From Ignavibacteriota bacterium (lineage in GTDB: Bacteria; Bacteroidota; Ignavibacteria; Ignavibacteriales; Melioribacteraceae), in NCBI GenBank assembly GCA_013112585.1, contig JABFGH010000003.1, positions 62,001 to 126,000 on the forward strand: DNA of 64,000 bases, in the 5' to 3' direction. The stretch's first letter is position 1; every line of letters starts with the position of its first letter. The notes beneath the pieces are model-generated. The model was not told where the DNA came from. It did not search any database and saw only the letters and a list, made by a program, of their open reading frames with translations. Positions 44,089 to 54,137 of the stretch are shown here, piece after piece. The position numbers and the translations under genes were made by a program.

Positions 44089-46866
44089 ATGCCCGAAACC
44101 TCGAAAAAGAAAAAATTAAGAATTTACAAATTTGCATCTGAGTATAACTTAGCAACTGAAACGATTGTTGAATTTTTAACTGAAAAAGGTCACAAGGTTA
44201 AATCTCATATGTCGCTTTTAACCGATGAGATGCTTGCAGATATTCATGAAGAATTCAAAAAAGATATTGAATCGGCTGAAAAGCATTACAAAAAAATATC
44301 CGATTTCCAAAAGCTTAGGTCAGATAAGTCGGAAGATGAAAAAGATGAAGCACCTGTTGCGGAAGAAGTACCGAAAGAAGAAACCGTTGAACAAGAGGAT
44401 GAAAAATCTGAAACTGAACCGGAAGTAGAGACTGCTGAAATTGAAGCTCAGGCTGAAGAAAAAGAGGACGATGAAAAGATGCCTGTTGAAGAAATTGTTG
44501 AAGAAGCAATTCAGCGGGTTGATGAATCAGTTGTAGATGAAGATGCCAAACAGGCTGAAGTACCTGACGAAAAAGAAGAACAGGAAACTGAAACCGAAAC
44601 AGATACTGCTGCTGAAGAGGTAAAGGAGGAAAAGCCTGCTGAAGTAGAGAATAAAACCTTTAGGACTCAAAGCGAAATTGATATAACGAAAAAGAAAAAA
44701 GGTTTAACTGTAGTTGGCAAAATAGATTTAGAACCTAAAAAGCCTGCCAAAAAGAAAACTCCTAAAAAGACAGAAAAAGTTGAAGAAGCTAAAGTTGGTA
44801 AAGGTCAGCCAAAACCGGCTGCCGCCGATAAAACAGAAACTGATAAGGCTTCTAAAAAGAAAAAGAAAAAAGTTCTTAAGAGTAAAAGAAAACCAGCAGA
44901 CGGTGCGCCGGAAGAAAATGTTAAGAGTAAGAAAAAAAGAAAAATTAAAAAACTTGAAGTTGATAAGCGCGAAGTTGAAGCTGCAATTAAAAGAACATTA
45001 TTGAGTATGGATGATTCCGGATCAAGTGAAAGAGCAAGCGCGCGTAAGAAAAAGAAAAAAGAGAAATTAGAAGAGGAAGAAAAACGTTTAGAACAAGTTG
45101 AACTTGAAAAAGGTAAAATAAAAGTTACAGAGTTTATTGCCGTTAATGAGCTGGCTAATCTTATGGAAGTTCCGGTAAGCGATGTAATTCAAAAATGTAT
45201 TAGTCTTGGAATGATGGTTTCGATAAATCAAAGACTTGATGTAGATGCAATTACAGTAGTTGCCGATGAGTTCGGTTTCGAAGTTGACTTTCAGGAAGAA
45301 TATGCTGCTGAACTGCTTGAAGATACAGAAGATCCGGAAGATACACTTGAACCGCGCAGCCCGGTTGTTACTATTATGGGTCATGTGGATCACGGTAAAA
45401 CTTCACTGCTGGACCACATACGAAAAGAAAACGTGGTTGCCGGAGAATCCGGCGGTATTACACAGCATATTGGTGCTTACAAAGTTAAAGTTGCCGATAA
45501 TAAATATATTACATTTTTAGATACTCCCGGTCACGAAGCATTTACTGCAATGCGTGCAAGGGGCGCAAGAGTTACTGATATTGTTGTGCTTATAGTTGCT
45601 GCCGATGATGCAGTTATGCCGCAGACAATAGAAGCAATTAACCACTCGCTTGCGGCTGGTGTACCAATAATAATTGCAATAAATAAAATTGATAAACCCG
45701 GTTCAAACATCGAAAAAATTAAACAGCAGTTAGCCGATAGAAATGTGCTTGTAGAGGATTGGGGCGGTAAATATCAGTCAATTGAAATTTCTGCAAAAGC
45801 CGGAACTAACATTGATCAGCTGCTCGAAAAAATTAGTCTCGAAGCTGAACTGCTTGAACTAAAAGCTAACCCCGATAGACTTGCACGCGGAACTGTTGTT
45901 GAGTCGCAGCTTGATAAAGGTAAGGGTATTACGGCTACTGTTTTAATTCAAAAAGGAACATTAAAAGTAGGTTCCCCATTTGTTGCAGGCAACCATCACG
46001 GAAGAGTTAGAGCAATGTTTGACGAAAGGGGTAATAAAGTAGAAGAGGCTCCTCCATCAACACCTGTGCTGGTACTTGGTTTTGAAGGCGCACCTCAGGC
46101 GGGTGATTCATTTATAATTACTGAAACTGAACGAGAAGCGAGAGAAGTTGCACTTAAACGTATGCAGCTTAAAAGAGAACAAGATTTTCGTCAAGTTCGC
46201 CATATTACACTGGATGATATTGCAGAACAAATTAGTGAAGGCGTTGTTCAGGAACTACCGCTTGTTGTAAAAGGTGATGTGGATGGATCAGTTGAAGCAT
46301 TGTCGGATTCATTTATGAAGCTTTCAAATAAAGAAGTTTCGGTAAATGTAATTCACAAAGGCGTGGGTGCAATTACCGAAGGTGATGTTCTGCTTGCGGC
46401 AGCTTCACGGGCTATTATTATCGGGTTCCATGTACGTCCTTCAACTAATGCGCGTAAGCTGGCTGAAGCAGAAAAAGTTGATATAAGGCAGTACAATGTA
46501 ATTTACGATGCAATAAATGAAGTGAAGTCAGCTTTAGAAGGAATGCTTGCTCCAATATTATCTGAAGAACTTGTTGCTACTATTGAAATTAGAGAAACAT
46601 TCAAAGTGCCTAAGGTTGGCACTGTTGCCGGGTGTTATGTGCAGGATGGTAAAATTACCCGTAATGATAAAATTAGATTATTTAGAGATGGTATTGTTAT
46701 TTACGAAGGCGAGCTTGCAACACTTAAAAGATTTAAAGACGATGTAAAAGAAGTGGACGCCGGCTACGAATGCGGCTTGAACATCAATAATTATAATGAT
46801 ATTAAAGTAGGCGATATTATTGAAGCTTACAAAATTAAATCAACTAAAAAGAAACTTGAATCGTAA
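44089..46866 (+). CDS. infB: Translation initiation factor IF-2
   Basis: 925 residues. The GTPase brings initiator tRNA to the ribosome and promotes subunit joining. An IF2_N-like helix bundle (IYKFASEYNLATETIVEFL) is followed by a very acidic, then Lys-rich, low-complexity linker (about 85-320). A second IF2_N domain (about 340-395) precedes the G domain: G1 GHVDHGKTS near 431, G3 DTPGHEAF, G4 NKID. Domains II-IV follow, including the C2 domain near the end (FKVPKVGTVAGCYVQDG). The stop overlaps the rbfA start by one base. Confidence 0.97.
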   Translation: MPETSKKKKLRIYKFASEYNLATETIVEFLTEKGHKVKSHMSLLTDEMLADIHEEFKKDIESAEKHYKKISDFQKLRSDKSEDEKDEAPVAEEVPKEETVEQEDEKSETEPEVETAEIEAQAEEKEDDEKMPVEEIVEEAIQRVDESVVDEDAKQAEVPDEKEEQETETETDTAAEEVKEEKPAEVENKTFRTQSEIDITKKKKGLTVVGKIDLEPKKPAKKKTPKKTEKVEEAKVGKGQPKPAAADKTETDKASKKKKKKVLKSKRKPADGAPEENVKSKKKRKIKKLEVDKREVEAAIKRTLLSMDDSGSSERASARKKKKKEKLEEEEKRLEQVELEKGKIKVTEFIAVNELANLMEVPVSDVIQKCISLGMMVSINQRLDVDAITVVADEFGFEVDFQEEYAAELLEDTEDPEDTLEPRSPVVTIMGHVDHGKTSLLDHIRKENVVAGESGGITQHIGAYKVKVADNKYITFLDTPGHEAFTAMRARGARVTDIVVLIVAADDAVMPQTIEAINHSLAAGVPIIIAINKIDKPGSNIEKIKQQLADRNVLVEDWGGKYQSIEISAKAGTNIDQLLEKISLEAELLELKANPDRLARGTVVESQLDKGKGITATVLIQKGTLKVGSPFVAGNHHGRVRAMFDERGNKVEEAPPSTPVLVLGFEGAPQAGDSFIITETEREAREVALKRMQLKREQDFRQVRHITLDDIAEQISEGVVQELPLVVKGDVDGSVEALSDSFMKLSNKEVSVNVIHKGVGAITEGDVLLAAASRAIIIGFHVRPSTNARKLAEAEKVDIRQYNVIYDAINEVKSALEGMLAPILSEELVATIEIRETFKVPKVGTVAGCYVQDGKITRNDKIRLFRDGIVIYEGELATLKRFKDDVKEVDAGYECGLNINNYNDIKVGDIIEAYKIKSTKKKLES

Positions 46867-47216
46867 TGGCTTCGTACAGAATAAAAAAAATAGAGAGCTT
46901 AATTAAGGAAGAACTGAGTTTAGTCTTTCTTCATAAATTACGCGATCCAAAACTGGGATTAGTTACAGTTACGGGAGTAAAGCTTTCGCCCGATTTGAAA
47001 ATTGCTAAGGTATATCTTTCCGTATTTGAAAGAGAGAATCGTGAAGAGATCCTTAATAAAGTAAATGAAATAAACAGCATGATAAGAACGCTTCTTGCAA
47101 AAAAGGTTTACCTTAACAGGGTACCCGAGTTAAAGTTTTTTATTGATGATACCCAGGATTATGTTGAAAAGATGGATGATTTATTTAAGAAGATAAAAGA
47201 TGATAACGAAGGATAG
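46866..47216 (+). CDS. rbfA: Ribosome-binding factor A
   Basis: 116 residues with the KH-like fold of RbfA, needed for 30S maturation and 16S rRNA 5' processing. Motifs: IKKIESLIKEELSLVF, DPKLGLVTVTGVKLSPDLK, AKVYLSVF and the C-terminal VPELKFFIDDTQDYVEKMDD. ATG overlaps the infB stop (TAATG). It overlaps the 5' end of truB by 17 bases. Confidence 0.96.
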   Translation: MASYRIKKIESLIKEELSLVFLHKLRDPKLGLVTVTGVKLSPDLKIAKVYLSVFERENREEILNKVNEINSMIRTLLAKKVYLNRVPELKFFIDDTQDYVEKMDDLFKKIKDDNEG

Positions 47217-47907
47217 TATAGGAAAATATTCATTCGACTTTCAATTAGGTGAAACAATTTTAATTGATAAGGATAAAGGTCCTACCTCATTTGGTGTAAT
47301 AGGCAATATTAGAAGAACGATTGGAATTAAAAAAGTTGGTCATGCCGGAACTTTAGATCCTGCTGCAACAGGATTGCTGATTATCTGCACCGGTAAAAAG
47401 ACAAAAGAAATTCATCTTTATCAAAATTTAGATAAAACCTATACCGGAATAATCAGGCTTGGAAAAAGAACCCCATCGATGGATGCGGAAACCGATTTTA
47501 TTGAGGAAATAGATTGCAGCAAAATTACACTCGATAATTTAGAAGCTGTAAAAAAGAATTTTGTAGGAAAAATTCTGCAAACACCGCCAATGTATTCGGC
47601 ACTAAAGCATAAAGGAAAAGCACTTTACAAATATGCACGCAAAGGTGTTGAAATTGAAAGAGCCGAAAGAGAAGTGAATATTTCAAAATTTGAAATTACA
47701 AAATTTGAAAATCCCGATGTACATTTTGAAATATGCTGTTCAAAAGGGACTTATATTAGAGTAATAGCAGATGATTTTGGAAAAGCACTTAATGTTGGCG
47801 GATACTTAAAAGAGTTAAGAAGAACACGTATTGGTGAATACTCTGTTACCGATGCTTTAACTACAAAAGAATTTGCCGAAAATTTTACTGCTGAAACTAT
47901 TAACTAA
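47200..47907 (+). CDS. truB: tRNA pseudouridine(55) synthase
   Basis: 235 residues. It forms pseudouridine 55 in the T-loop of tRNAs. The catalytic Asp is in GHAGTLDPAATGLL (near residue 52). Other family motifs are ILIDKDKGPTSFGV, YTGIIRLGKRTPSMDAE, PPMYSALKHKGKALYKYAR and CSKGTYIRVIADDFG. The length is on the short side because the C-terminal PUA-type extension is missing. Start overlaps rbfA, showing coupling. Confidence 0.96.
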   Translation: MITKDSIGKYSFDFQLGETILIDKDKGPTSFGVIGNIRRTIGIKKVGHAGTLDPAATGLLIICTGKKTKEIHLYQNLDKTYTGIIRLGKRTPSMDAETDFIEEIDCSKITLDNLEAVKKNFVGKILQTPPMYSALKHKGKALYKYARKGVEIERAEREVNISKFEITKFENPDVHFEICCSKGTYIRVIADDFGKALNVGGYLKELRRTRIGEYSVTDALTTKEFAENFTAETIN

Positions 47908-47927
47908 GTTTGTTGAAAATTTAATTG

Positions 47928-48872
47928 ATGAAAATATATACTGATAATTCTGATATAAAAACCGATAAAGATAAAGTTGTTACCGTAGGTACTTTTGATG
48001 GTGTTCATCAAGGTCATTTAAATATTATTGATTTATTGATTTCGAAAACTGAAGAAATTAATGGTGAAAGCATCTTAATTACTTTCGATCCTCATCCGCG
48101 TACAGTTGTTTCGGGCGGATTCAAAAATCAGCTTTTAACAACGCTGGATGAAAAAATTGAGCTTATGGAAAAATTTGGTGTGGATGAAGTTTTTGTAATA
48201 AACTTTACAAAAGAATTTGCTCAAACAACATACGAAGAGTTTATAAAGAAAATAATAGTGGATAAAGTTAATGCAAAATACGTTGTTATAGGACATGACC
48301 ACAAGTTCGGGAAAGATAGAAACGGAAATGAAACAAAATTACGTGAACTGGCAGAAAAGATGAATTTTGAAGTAAGTGCAGTTGAAGCAAAAAAAGTTGA
48401 TGGCGAAGTTGTTAGCAGTACAAAAATAAGAAAAGCATTAACCGAAGGAAGAATTAAAGAAGCTAACATATTTTTAGGATGGAATTATTATTTCAGCGGC
48501 AAAGTTATAAAAGGCGCAAAGCGCGGCAGGCTGCTTGGTTTTCCCACAGCTAACATTAAACTGCTTGATGAAAATAAAGTAATTCCTAAATCGGGTGTTT
48601 ATGCAGTTAAATGCAGTCTTAATAATCAGATAATTTTTGGCGTAATGAATATCGGTAATAGACCTACATTTAACGATATTGATTATATTATTATTGAAGT
48701 ACATCTAATAGATTTTAATAAATTTATTTATGATGAAATTTTGAAAATTGAATTTGTAGAAAGAATAAGAGATGAACAAAAATTTGAAAGCAGAGAATCT
48801 TTAATTGAACAAATTACAAAGGACAAAAATAAAGCAGAAGAAATTTTAAGTAAATTAATTAATCCCGGTTAA
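47928..48872 (+). CDS. ribF: Bifunctional riboflavin kinase/FAD synthetase
   Basis: 314 residues from ATG at 47928 (preceded by an in-frame TTG). The N-terminal nucleotidyltransferase (FAD synthetase) has GTFDGVHQGHLNI and DPHPRTV, then KFGVDEVFVINFTKEFA and GHDHKFGKDRNG. The C-terminal flavokinase has GRLLGFPTANI and NIGNRPTF, ending IRDEQKFES. The enzyme makes FMN and FAD from riboflavin. No FMN riboswitch is visible upstream, as the gene lies within the operon. Confidence 0.96.
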   Translation: MKIYTDNSDIKTDKDKVVTVGTFDGVHQGHLNIIDLLISKTEEINGESILITFDPHPRTVVSGGFKNQLLTTLDEKIELMEKFGVDEVFVINFTKEFAQTTYEEFIKKIIVDKVNAKYVVIGHDHKFGKDRNGNETKLRELAEKMNFEVSAVEAKKVDGEVVSSTKIRKALTEGRIKEANIFLGWNYYFSGKVIKGAKRGRLLGFPTANIKLLDENKVIPKSGVYAVKCSLNNQIIFGVMNIGNRPTFNDIDYIIIEVHLIDFNKFIYDEILKIEFVERIRDEQKFESRESLIEQITKDKNKAEEILSKLINPG

Positions 48873-48907
48873 TTCTGGGGTTCAATCGAAACCAATAGGA
48901 GTAACAA

Positions 48908-49177
48908 ATGAATTTAACAAAAGAAGAAAAGAAAGAAATAATTAAGGAACACGGTAAAAACGAAAATGACAGCGGAACAGCCGAAGTTCAAATAGCTCTA
49001 TTAACAAAAAGAATCAATCAGCTTACATCCCATTTTGGCGAGCATAAAAAAGATCATGCAGGCAGACGCGGGTTAATGCAGATGGTTGGTAAAAGAAGAA
49101 GATTGCTCGACTATTTAATAAGCAAAGATATTGTAAGATATAGAGCTATAATCAAAAAATTAAATATAAGAAAATAA
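48908..49177 (+). CDS. rpsO: 30S ribosomal protein S15
   Basis: 89 residues, exact family length. S15 binds the central 16S rRNA domain early in 30S assembly. Motifs: [39 protein letters not shown] and KRRRLLDYL. It has its own AGGAG ribosome site and precedes pnp by 12 bases, the common rpsO-pnp pair. S15 often autoregulates its mRNA, but no clear leader structure is seen in the 35-base gap. Confidence 0.98.
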   Translation: MNLTKEEKKEIIKEHGKNENDSGTAEVQIALLTKRINQLTSHFGEHKKDHAGRRGLMQMVGKRRRLLDYLISKDIVRYRAIIKKLNIRK

Positions 49178-49189
49178 GAGGTTTTATTA

Positions 49190-51289
49190 ATGGTAATTAC
49201 CAAAGAAGTTGAAATAGGCGGTAAAAAATTATACATCGAAACCGGCAGAATGGCTAAACAGGCTAATGGCTCGGTAATGATAAAGTACGGCGAAACTATG
49301 GTTTTAGTTACTGCCGTAGCTTCAAAAGATGTTAGAGAAGATATAGATTTTTTCCCCCTTTCAGTTGAATATAGAGAACGTGCATTTGCTGCGGGTAAAT
49401 TCCCCGGCGGTTTTTTTAAGCGCGAAGGAAAACCAACTGAGAAAGAAGTACTAAGTGCAAGGTTAATCGATAGACCGATTAGACCTTTGTTTCCTAAAGA
49501 ATATAGAAACGATACTCAAGTAGCTGCATTCGTTTATTCATACGACGGCGAAAACGACCCGGATGTATTAGCCGCAGTCGGTGCCTCGGCAGCATTAGCC
49601 ATTTCCGAAATTCCGTTTCTCGAACCGATTGGCGAAGTAAGAATCGGAAAAATTAATGGTGAGTATATTGTTAACCCAACCTACAGCCAAGTTCAAGAAA
49701 GCGAAATGGAGCTTACTATTGCCGGCACAATGGATTCAATTATGATGGTTGAAGGTGAAGCAAAAGAAGCAAGTGAAGAAGATTTACTCGGCGCATTAAA
49801 TTTTGCCCATACAGAAATCCAAAAACTTGTTCAAGTACAAAATGATTTGCGAGCCGAATGCGGTAAACCAAAAATGGAAGTACTTGCAAAAGAAGTAAAT
49901 GAAGAATTAGTTAAAGAAGTTCACTCACTCGGTTATGCCAAACTTGAAGAACTTGTAAATACTAGTATGGCAAAAGAAGAAAGAGCGGAAAAAACAAGTG
50001 ATGTTTATACAGAAGTAGTTGAACAGCTCGAAGAAAAATATCCTGATGAAATTAAGGATATTAAAAATCTTCTTCATGATTATGAAGGAGAATTAATGAG
50101 AGCTAAAATTCTTAAAGATGGAACTAGGTTTGACGGCAGAACAACTGTTGATATTAGACCTATTTCTGTTGATTTAGGATTGATTGATAGAACTCATGGT
50201 TCATCATTATTTACGAGAGGTGAAACTCAAAGTTTAACCACATTAACACTCGGTACAAAAAACGATGAGCAAATTATTGACGGCTTGAATGAAGAATACA
50301 AAAAACGATTTCTGCTTCATTACAATTTCCCGCCATTTTCTGTTGGTGAAACAGGAAGATATATGGGACCCGGAAGAAGAGAAGTTGGACATGGTAATTT
50401 AGCCGAGCGAGCTCTTAAATTTGTTATTCCGGATGAATCCAAATTCCCTTACACAATCAGACTGAATTCTGATATTCTCGAATCAAACGGTTCCTCTTCA
50501 ATGGCAACTGTTTGTGCAGGTTCTTTAGCAATGATGGAAGGCGGTGTACCTATAAAATGTGCTATTGCCGGTATTGCAATGGGATTGGTTAAAGAAGATG
50601 AAAAGTATGCAATTCTATCGGACATTCTCGGAAATGAAGATCACCTTGGTGATATGGACTTCAAAGTTGCCGGTTCCGATAAAGGTGTTACTGCAATTCA
50701 GATGGATATCAAAATTCAAGGCATCTCATTCGAAATTATGGAAAAAGCATTAGCCCAGGCTAAAGAAGGCAGAATGCATATTCTTAATGTGATGAATGAA
50801 GCTATTAAAGAACCGCGTACAAGCATTTCGCAATATGCGCCAAGTTTAATATCAATTAAAATAAATCCCGAAAAAATTGGCTCCTTAATTGGTCCAGGCG
50901 GAAAAATGGTTCAAGGTATTCAGAAAGATTTCAGTGTTGAAATTTTTATTGAAGAAGATGGAACTGTTAATATCGCTGCTCAAAACTCTGAAATGGGAAA
51001 AAAAGCAAAAGAGTTTATTAAGGGATTAACAGCAGAGCCTGAAGTTGGCGCCGAGTATGAAGGCAAAGTTATCAAGATAATGGATTTTGGTGCTTTTGTT
51101 GAAATACTGCCCGGTCAGCAAGGGCTGCTTCATATTTCTCAATTAGACCACAAGCGTATTGATAAAGTTACCGATGTACTAAAAGAAGGTGATATGGTTA
51201 AAGTAAAACTTCTTAAAATTGAAAACGGTAAGTTTAGTTTATCGCGCAAAGCTTTAATTGAAAACAAAAAAGCTGAAGAAACAAAATAG
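49190..51289 (+). CDS. pnp: Polyribonucleotide nucleotidyltransferase (PNPase)
   Basis: 699 residues. The enzyme degrades RNA 3'-5' with phosphate, releasing nucleoside diphosphates. Two RNase PH domains frame a helical domain: the first starts with GGKKLYIETGRMAKQANGSV, the second includes RFDGRTTVDIRPISV, FPPFSVGETGRYMGPGRREV and the metal-binding DGSD-like segment MDFKVAGSDKGVTAIQMD. The KH domain is ISIKINPEKIGSLIGPGGK and the S1 domain begins EGKVIKIMDFGAFVEILPG near 625. A terminator hairpin follows. Confidence 0.97.
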   Translation: MVITKEVEIGGKKLYIETGRMAKQANGSVMIKYGETMVLVTAVASKDVREDIDFFPLSVEYRERAFAAGKFPGGFFKREGKPTEKEVLSARLIDRPIRPLFPKEYRNDTQVAAFVYSYDGENDPDVLAAVGASAALAISEIPFLEPIGEVRIGKINGEYIVNPTYSQVQESEMELTIAGTMDSIMMVEGEAKEASEEDLLGALNFAHTEIQKLVQVQNDLRAECGKPKMEVLAKEVNEELVKEVHSLGYAKLEELVNTSMAKEERAEKTSDVYTEVVEQLEEKYPDEIKDIKNLLHDYEGELMRAKILKDGTRFDGRTTVDIRPISVDLGLIDRTHGSSLFTRGETQSLTTLTLGTKNDEQIIDGLNEEYKKRFLLHYNFPPFSVGETGRYMGPGRREVGHGNLAERALKFVIPDESKFPYTIRLNSDILESNGSSSMATVCAGSLAMMEGGVPIKCAIAGIAMGLVKEDEKYAILSDILGNEDHLGDMDFKVAGSDKGVTAIQMDIKIQGISFEIMEKALAQAKEGRMHILNVMNEAIKEPRTSISQYAPSLISIKINPEKIGSLIGPGGKMVQGIQKDFSVEIFIEEDGTVNIAAQNSEMGKKAKEFIKGLTAEPEVGAEYEGKVIKIMDFGAFVEILPGQQGLLHISQLDHKRIDKVTDVLKEGDMVKVKLLKIENGKFSLSRKALIENKKAEETK

Positions 51290-51305
51290 TTATTTGATGA
51301 AGGAG

Positions 51306-51340
51306 AATGCTGAATTGTTAACATTCAGCATTTTTCATTT
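51306..51340 (+). terminator. Rho-independent terminator after pnp
   Basis: AATGCTGAA (51306-51314) and TTCAGCATT (51324-51332) form a nine-base-pair stem with loop TTGTTAACA, followed by TTTCATTTT. It closes the translation cluster before the dus gene. Confidence 0.8.
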
Positions 51341-51363
51341 TAAAAAGTATAGTTAGAATATAA

Positions 51364-52410
51364 ATGAAGATCGGTTCACTTGATATAGGAACAAAATTAC
51401 TTGTGGCTCCGATGGCAGATATAAGTGATTCAGCTTTTCGGAAGATAAGTAAAAAACATGGTGCAGGTTTAACCTTTACTCAAATGGTTAGTGCCGAAGG
51501 TGTTATTAAAAATAATTTTGACACTCTTCGTTTATTTTCATTTAGCCGGGATGAAAAACCTATAGGTGTGCAGCTTCTGGGTAAAGACCCTGTAATAATT
51601 GGCGAAGCAGTTAGTGAACTTACTAAAAACAAGCCCGATCTAATTGACTTAAACTGCGGCTGCCCGATGGAAAAAGTAACAAGTAAGGGTATGGGGGCAA
51701 GCCTAAGTGATAAACCTCAATTATTAGCAGAAATTGTTAAGAGCATGGTTAACGCATCTGCCGGAATTCCTATTTCCGTTAAACTTAGGCTTGGTAATGA
51801 TCACTCAAATATTAATATTCTTAACTCAGTTAAAATTGTTGAAGATAACGGTGCATCCTTAGTTATAGTTCATGCGCGTACAAGTGTCGATTCATACAAA
51901 ACAGATTCGCAATGGCAATGGCTTAAAAAAGTAAAAAAAGAAGTGTCAATTCCGCTTGTCGGCAATGGGTCTTGTTTCTATCCTGAGGATGCTAAAAATT
52001 TAATGGATCATACAAATTGCGATTCTGTGATGGTAGCAAGAGGGGCGCTGGGTAATCCTTTTTATTTTTCAAGATTTAACTCCATTATGGAACAAGGATT
52101 TGACCCGGGAATGCCGCATATTGATACTGTGATTGATACGATAATTGAACATGTTGATTTGCTGGCAAAGGAATTTGGTGAAATAAGCTCTTTTGAAAAA
52201 GCAAAAAAACATACAGTTTGGTATTTGAAAAATTATCCCGGTATAAGTGTTCTTTTAGATACAATATTTAAAGTAAAAACTGTTGCCGAACTAAAAGAAC
52301 TAATAATGCAGCATGGCAGCGATATCAAACTGAATAAACTTGAACAAGAAAATATTTTTGAAATAAACTCAAAGTTTAAAAACAAAGTTTTGTTTTGGCT
52401 CTCGGCATAA
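51364..52410 (+). CDS. tRNA-dihydrouridine synthase
   Basis: 348 residues. FMN-dependent reduction of uridines in the tRNA D-loop. The TIM-barrel N-terminus has LLVAPMADISDSAFRKISKK, and the active site is DLNCGCPMEKVTSKGMGASL with the family Cys in GCP. Later motifs are VHARTS and PLVGNGSC, MVARGALGNPF. The DusB subtype is plausible from length, but I do not assign a subfamily. Directly upstream is the pnp terminator, so it has its own promoter. Confidence 0.94.
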   Translation: MKIGSLDIGTKLLVAPMADISDSAFRKISKKHGAGLTFTQMVSAEGVIKNNFDTLRLFSFSRDEKPIGVQLLGKDPVIIGEAVSELTKNKPDLIDLNCGCPMEKVTSKGMGASLSDKPQLLAEIVKSMVNASAGIPISVKLRLGNDHSNINILNSVKIVEDNGASLVIVHARTSVDSYKTDSQWQWLKKVKKEVSIPLVGNGSCFYPEDAKNLMDHTNCDSVMVARGALGNPFYFSRFNSIMEQGFDPGMPHIDTVIDTIIEHVDLLAKEFGEISSFEKAKKHTVWYLKNYPGISVLLDTIFKVKTVAELKELIMQHGSDIKLNKLEQENIFEINSKFKNKVLFWLSA

Positions 52411-52460
52411 TATGCCATTAAAAAAGCCTTACACATAGATTAGAAATTTTAAAAGGTACT

Positions 52461-54047
52461 ATGCAAAAAGAAATAATTATTAATTCCTCTTCAACTCAAA
52501 ATAGAGTTGCAATTACAGAAGATGGAAACCTCGTTGATTTTTTTATCGACCATCAAGAAAAAAAGAGAATGGTTGGTAATATTTATCTGGGTAGAGTTGC
52601 AAGAGTGCTGCCGGGTATTAGGGCAGCATTTATTAACATTGGATTAAAGCATGATGCATTTTTACATTTTTCGGATATTGGCGAAACATTAAAAGATTTG
52701 CAGAATCTTTTGGATGATGATGAAGCTGATGATATTGATGAAGATGCAATTGCTGATGATGAAGATGACAATGATTCCGACTCCAATACTCAAGCACAAA
52801 AAAAAGAAATTAGAAACAATGCTATTCCTAAATTACACAAAGGGCAGGATATACTTGTTCAAATAATTAAAGAACCTGTTAAAGATAAAGGCGTCCGCGT
52901 TACTTCATCTATTTCAATTCCCGGCAGGTTCTGTGTCCTCCTTCCTTTCGATAATAAAATCGGTATCTCAAAAAAAATTGTTGATTTTAAAGAGAGACGC
53001 CGGCTTAGAAAACTTGCACGCGGAATACTTCCTAAAAATTGCGGACTGATAATCCGTACAGCAGCCAAGAATCAATCGGAAGAATCACTTTTGGCGGATT
53101 TAAAATATCTGATAAATACCTGGGATAGCATTCAAGAAAATGTAAAAGAGAAAGACCCGCCTAGTGTAGTTTACAATGATTTAGGAACAACAATTAGTGT
53201 AATAAGGGATTTATTCACACCCGATATTTCAAGAGTTTTTGTCGATTCAAAAAAATTATACAAAGAAATTGAATCATACGTAAAAATAATTCAGCCCGCA
53301 CTGCTCGAAAAAATTGAGTATTACAAATATAACGATTCAATATTTGATGCTTTTAAAATTGAAGAGCAAATTAAAAGTTTAATGGGCAGAAGGGTGCACA
53401 TGCCCAGCGGCGGTCATATAGTTATTGAACATACCGAAGCAATGACGGTTATTGATGTTAACAGCGGAAGGTACGCAGCTAAAAAACAGCAGGAACTCAA
53501 TTCACTAAAAACCGACCTTGAAGCTGCTAGAGAATTAGTAAGGCAGCTTAGATTGCGTGACATAGGCGGACTAATTGTAGTTGATTTTATTGATTTGGAA
53601 GATGATAAAAATCGTAAAAAAGTTTACGACGAACTTAAAAAAGAGTTTAGAAAAGATAGAGCAAAAATTGCAATGCTGCCTATGACGGATTTTGGAATAA
53701 TGCAGATTACACGTCAGCGGATTCGCCAGAATATTGTTCAATCAATGCATGAAGACTGTCCATACTGCAATGGTTCAGGGCTGCTTACAAAACGTTCCAA
53801 CATTGTTCACGAAATTGAAGAGTGGCTAAAAAGATTTAAACTTACCGGAAAAGGAAGATCACTTATTTTAAAAGTGCATCCATCCCTAAAAGGTAATTTG
53901 AAAAATGGAAAAATATCTACTCTAACTAAACTAGAACTTAAATATTTTATTAGAATGAAATTAGAATTCGATGAACGCATAAGTCCGCAGACATTTCAAT
54001 TCTATTCAGCTAAATCCGGTGAAGATATTACTGCCGATTTTACTTAA
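52461..54047 (+). CDS. rng: Ribonuclease E/G family endoribonuclease
   Basis: 528 residues, an RNase G-size protein without the C-terminal degradosome scaffold of RNase E. The S1 domain (about 35-135) starts with NIYLGRVARVLPGIRAAFINIG and is interrupted by a very acidic insert of about 35 residues (75-112, with DDDEADDIDEDAIADDEDD). The DNase I-like catalytic domain has TVIDVNSGRYA and VVDFIDLEDD with the two metal-binding Asp residues. The Zn-link region is CPYCNGSGL (CPxCxG). RNase G matures 16S rRNA 5' ends and cuts selected mRNAs. Confidence 0.94.
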   Translation: MQKEIIINSSSTQNRVAITEDGNLVDFFIDHQEKKRMVGNIYLGRVARVLPGIRAAFINIGLKHDAFLHFSDIGETLKDLQNLLDDDEADDIDEDAIADDEDDNDSDSNTQAQKKEIRNNAIPKLHKGQDILVQIIKEPVKDKGVRVTSSISIPGRFCVLLPFDNKIGISKKIVDFKERRRLRKLARGILPKNCGLIIRTAAKNQSEESLLADLKYLINTWDSIQENVKEKDPPSVVYNDLGTTISVIRDLFTPDISRVFVDSKKLYKEIESYVKIIQPALLEKIEYYKYNDSIFDAFKIEEQIKSLMGRRVHMPSGGHIVIEHTEAMTVIDVNSGRYAAKKQQELNSLKTDLEAARELVRQLRLRDIGGLIVVDFIDLEDDKNRKKVYDELKKEFRKDRAKIAMLPMTDFGIMQITRQRIRQNIVQSMHEDCPYCNGSGLLTKRSNIVHEIEEWLKRFKLTGKGRSLILKVHPSLKGNLKNGKISTLTKLELKYFIRMKLEFDERISPQTFQFYSAKSGEDITADFT

Positions 54048-54137
54048 TTAATTACAGTTCTAATTACTAATATTCATCTATTTTTTATAAGTTTCTGTAA
54101 TACATTTAATATAATTTTTATTCGCCAGGAGATGTAA

